Shown here piece by piece: positions 40,383 to 41,114 of a stretch of DNA of 41,114 bases. Each line of letters begins with the position of its first letter. Position 1 is the stretch's first letter. The position numbers and the translations under genes were made by a program. The notes under the pieces were generated by a model. The model ran no database searches. It was not told the DNA's origin and saw only the letters and a list, made by a program, of their open reading frames with translations. The DNA is from JAVVVD01 sp964642795 (GTDB taxonomy: Bacteria; Bacillota; Clostridia; Christensenellales; CAG-138): positions 1 through 41,114 of the forward strand of contig CAZXRQ010000007.1 of the NCBI GenBank assembly GCA_964642795.1, given 5' to 3'.

Positions 40383-41114
40383 TCAATACATGCCGCCCAT
40401 GCCGCCTGCGCCGCCTGCGGGCATCGGGGGCTCCGGCGCGGGTATATCGCACACGAGGCTCTCGGTGGTAAGCACCATGGCTGCAATGCTGGCCGCATTC
40501 TGGAGTGCGGAGCGCGTGACCTTGGTCGGGTCGATAATGCCCTTGTCCGCCATCATGCCGTACTCGTCGTTCTTGGCGTCGAAGCCGTAGCCGGGCTTAT
40601 CGGATTTCTTTATGTTTTCTACTATAACGCTGCCCTCAAGACCGGCGTTGATGGCGATCTGACGCACCGGCTCCTCCAGCGCGCGCAGCACTATGTTGAT
40701 GCCGGTCTTTCTGTCGCCTTCGGCGCTGTCAAGCAGCTTGGCAACGCGGGGGATAACGTTTATCAGCGCCACTCCGCCGCCCGGTACTATGCCCTCCTCC
40801 ACGGCCGCGCGGGTCGCGTTGAGCGCGTCCTCGATGCGGAGCTTGAACTCCTTCATTTCAACCTCGGTCGCAGCGCCAACGGATATCACCGCTACGCCGC
40901 CTGCCAGCTTGGCCAGACGCTCCTGGAGCTTTTCTTTATCGTAATCCGAGGTGGACTCATCCGCCTGCGCCCTTATGGAGTTGATGCGCGCCTTGATCTC
41001 GGAAGGATCGCCCGCGCCCTCTACGATGGTGGTGTTGTCCTTATCCACCTTGACCTGGCGCGCGCTGCCCAGCTGATCCAGCGTGGTCTCCTTAAGCTCC
41101 ATGCCCAGCTCCGT
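40383..41114 (-). CDS. groL: Chaperonin GroEL, C-terminal part (5' end outside window)
   Basis: The 243 residues visible are the last part of GroEL. They contain DNTTIVEGAG, ERLAKLAGGVAVISVGAATE, GIVPGGGVAL and the typical Gly/Met-rich tail GGAGGMGGMY. The equatorial ATP-binding residues near the C-terminus are present. The frame is still open at the window edge. Class I chaperonin forming the double ring with GroES for ATP-driven folding. Confidence 0.97.
   Translation of the reverse strand, partial: TELGMELKETTLDQLGSARQVKVDKDNTTIVEGAGDPSEIKARINSIRAQADESTSDYDKEKLQERLAKLAGGVAVISVGAATEVEMKEFKLRIEDALNATRAAVEEGIVPGGGVALINVIPRVAKLLDSAEGDRKTGINIVLRALEEPVRQIAINAGLEGSVIVENIKKSDKPGYGFDAKNDEYGMMADKGIIDPTKVTRSALQNAASIAAMVLTTESLVCDIPAPEPPMPAGGAGGMGGMY

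Overview
The window looks like a chromosomal segment of an endospore-forming, low-oxygen Firmicute (class Clostridia, probably a fairly GC-rich gut-type lineage). The evidence is spore genes (cwlD, spmA, spmB), a large Gram-positive type SRP RNA with an Alu domain, the rpsF-ssb-rpsR order, AGGAGG ribosome-binding sites with frequent GTG/TTG starts, lipoprotein signal peptides, and a thiolase plus acetoacetate-type CoA-transferase. No phage, transposase, CRISPR array, tRNA or rRNA was seen. Genus cannot be fixed from the sequence.

Layout. 1-560: the 3' end of rplL, whose terminator is split by a hairpin-rich repeat and duplicated. 560-3500: an alpha/beta hydrolase, a UPF0316 membrane protein, SRP RNA (minus strand), a possible tiny transcript, and a LysR regulator divergent from a Gate-domain membrane protein (3606-4799). 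4900-8070: an MBL-fold hydrolase, then an ArsR-controlled operon (arsR, ArsP-like permease, Cys-rich thioredoxin-like protein, AhpD-like protein) with a clear operator. 8200-11600: hypothetical protein, Usp-like protein and LOG-family protein on the minus strand, then XdhC-like and alpha/beta hydrolase genes on the plus strand. 11600-15250 (minus): cwlD, a DnaA-box cluster in a non-coding gap, tsaD, a DUF1461 protein and a NUDIX hydrolase. 15300-19900 (plus): an unrecognised two-domain protein, spmA, spmB, a ComB-like phosphatase and an M3-like lipoprotein peptidase. 20000-26500: a ZIP transporter, DUF554, a second copy of the hairpin repeat, rpsF-ssb-rpsR, and an overlapping ZIP / solute-binding lipoprotein / MFS operon. 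26570-27930: an SPFH protein and a ribbon-helix-helix regulator under a promoter with tandem operator-like repeats, followed by a perfect cloverleaf of inverted repeats. 27970-33900 (minus): nucleotidyltransferase, M19 dipeptidase, thiolase with CoA-transferase subunits, and M20 peptidase. 34000-40300: a small membrane protein and a five-gene peptide-type ABC importer operon. 40383-end: the 3' part of groL.

Most unusual observations: (1) a roughly 0.2 kb hairpin-rich element present twice (216-470 and 21647-21854), each time bracketed by two copies of the local terminator hairpin of a ribosomal-protein operon, with different host terminators and opposite orientation relative to the host gene, which suggests a small mobile element that targets terminator palindromes; (2) an ABC-importer ATPase (34246-35643) whose nucleotide-binding domain is interrupted between Walker A and the Q-loop by about 155 residues with four predicted membrane segments; (3) a 95-nt perfect cloverleaf at 27831-27925; (4) the SPFH plus ribbon-helix-helix pair with tandem 11-bp operator-like repeats over its -10 box; (5) a UGAC tetraloop in place of GNRA in the SRP RNA. 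All calls come from reading the sequence; no database search was possible.
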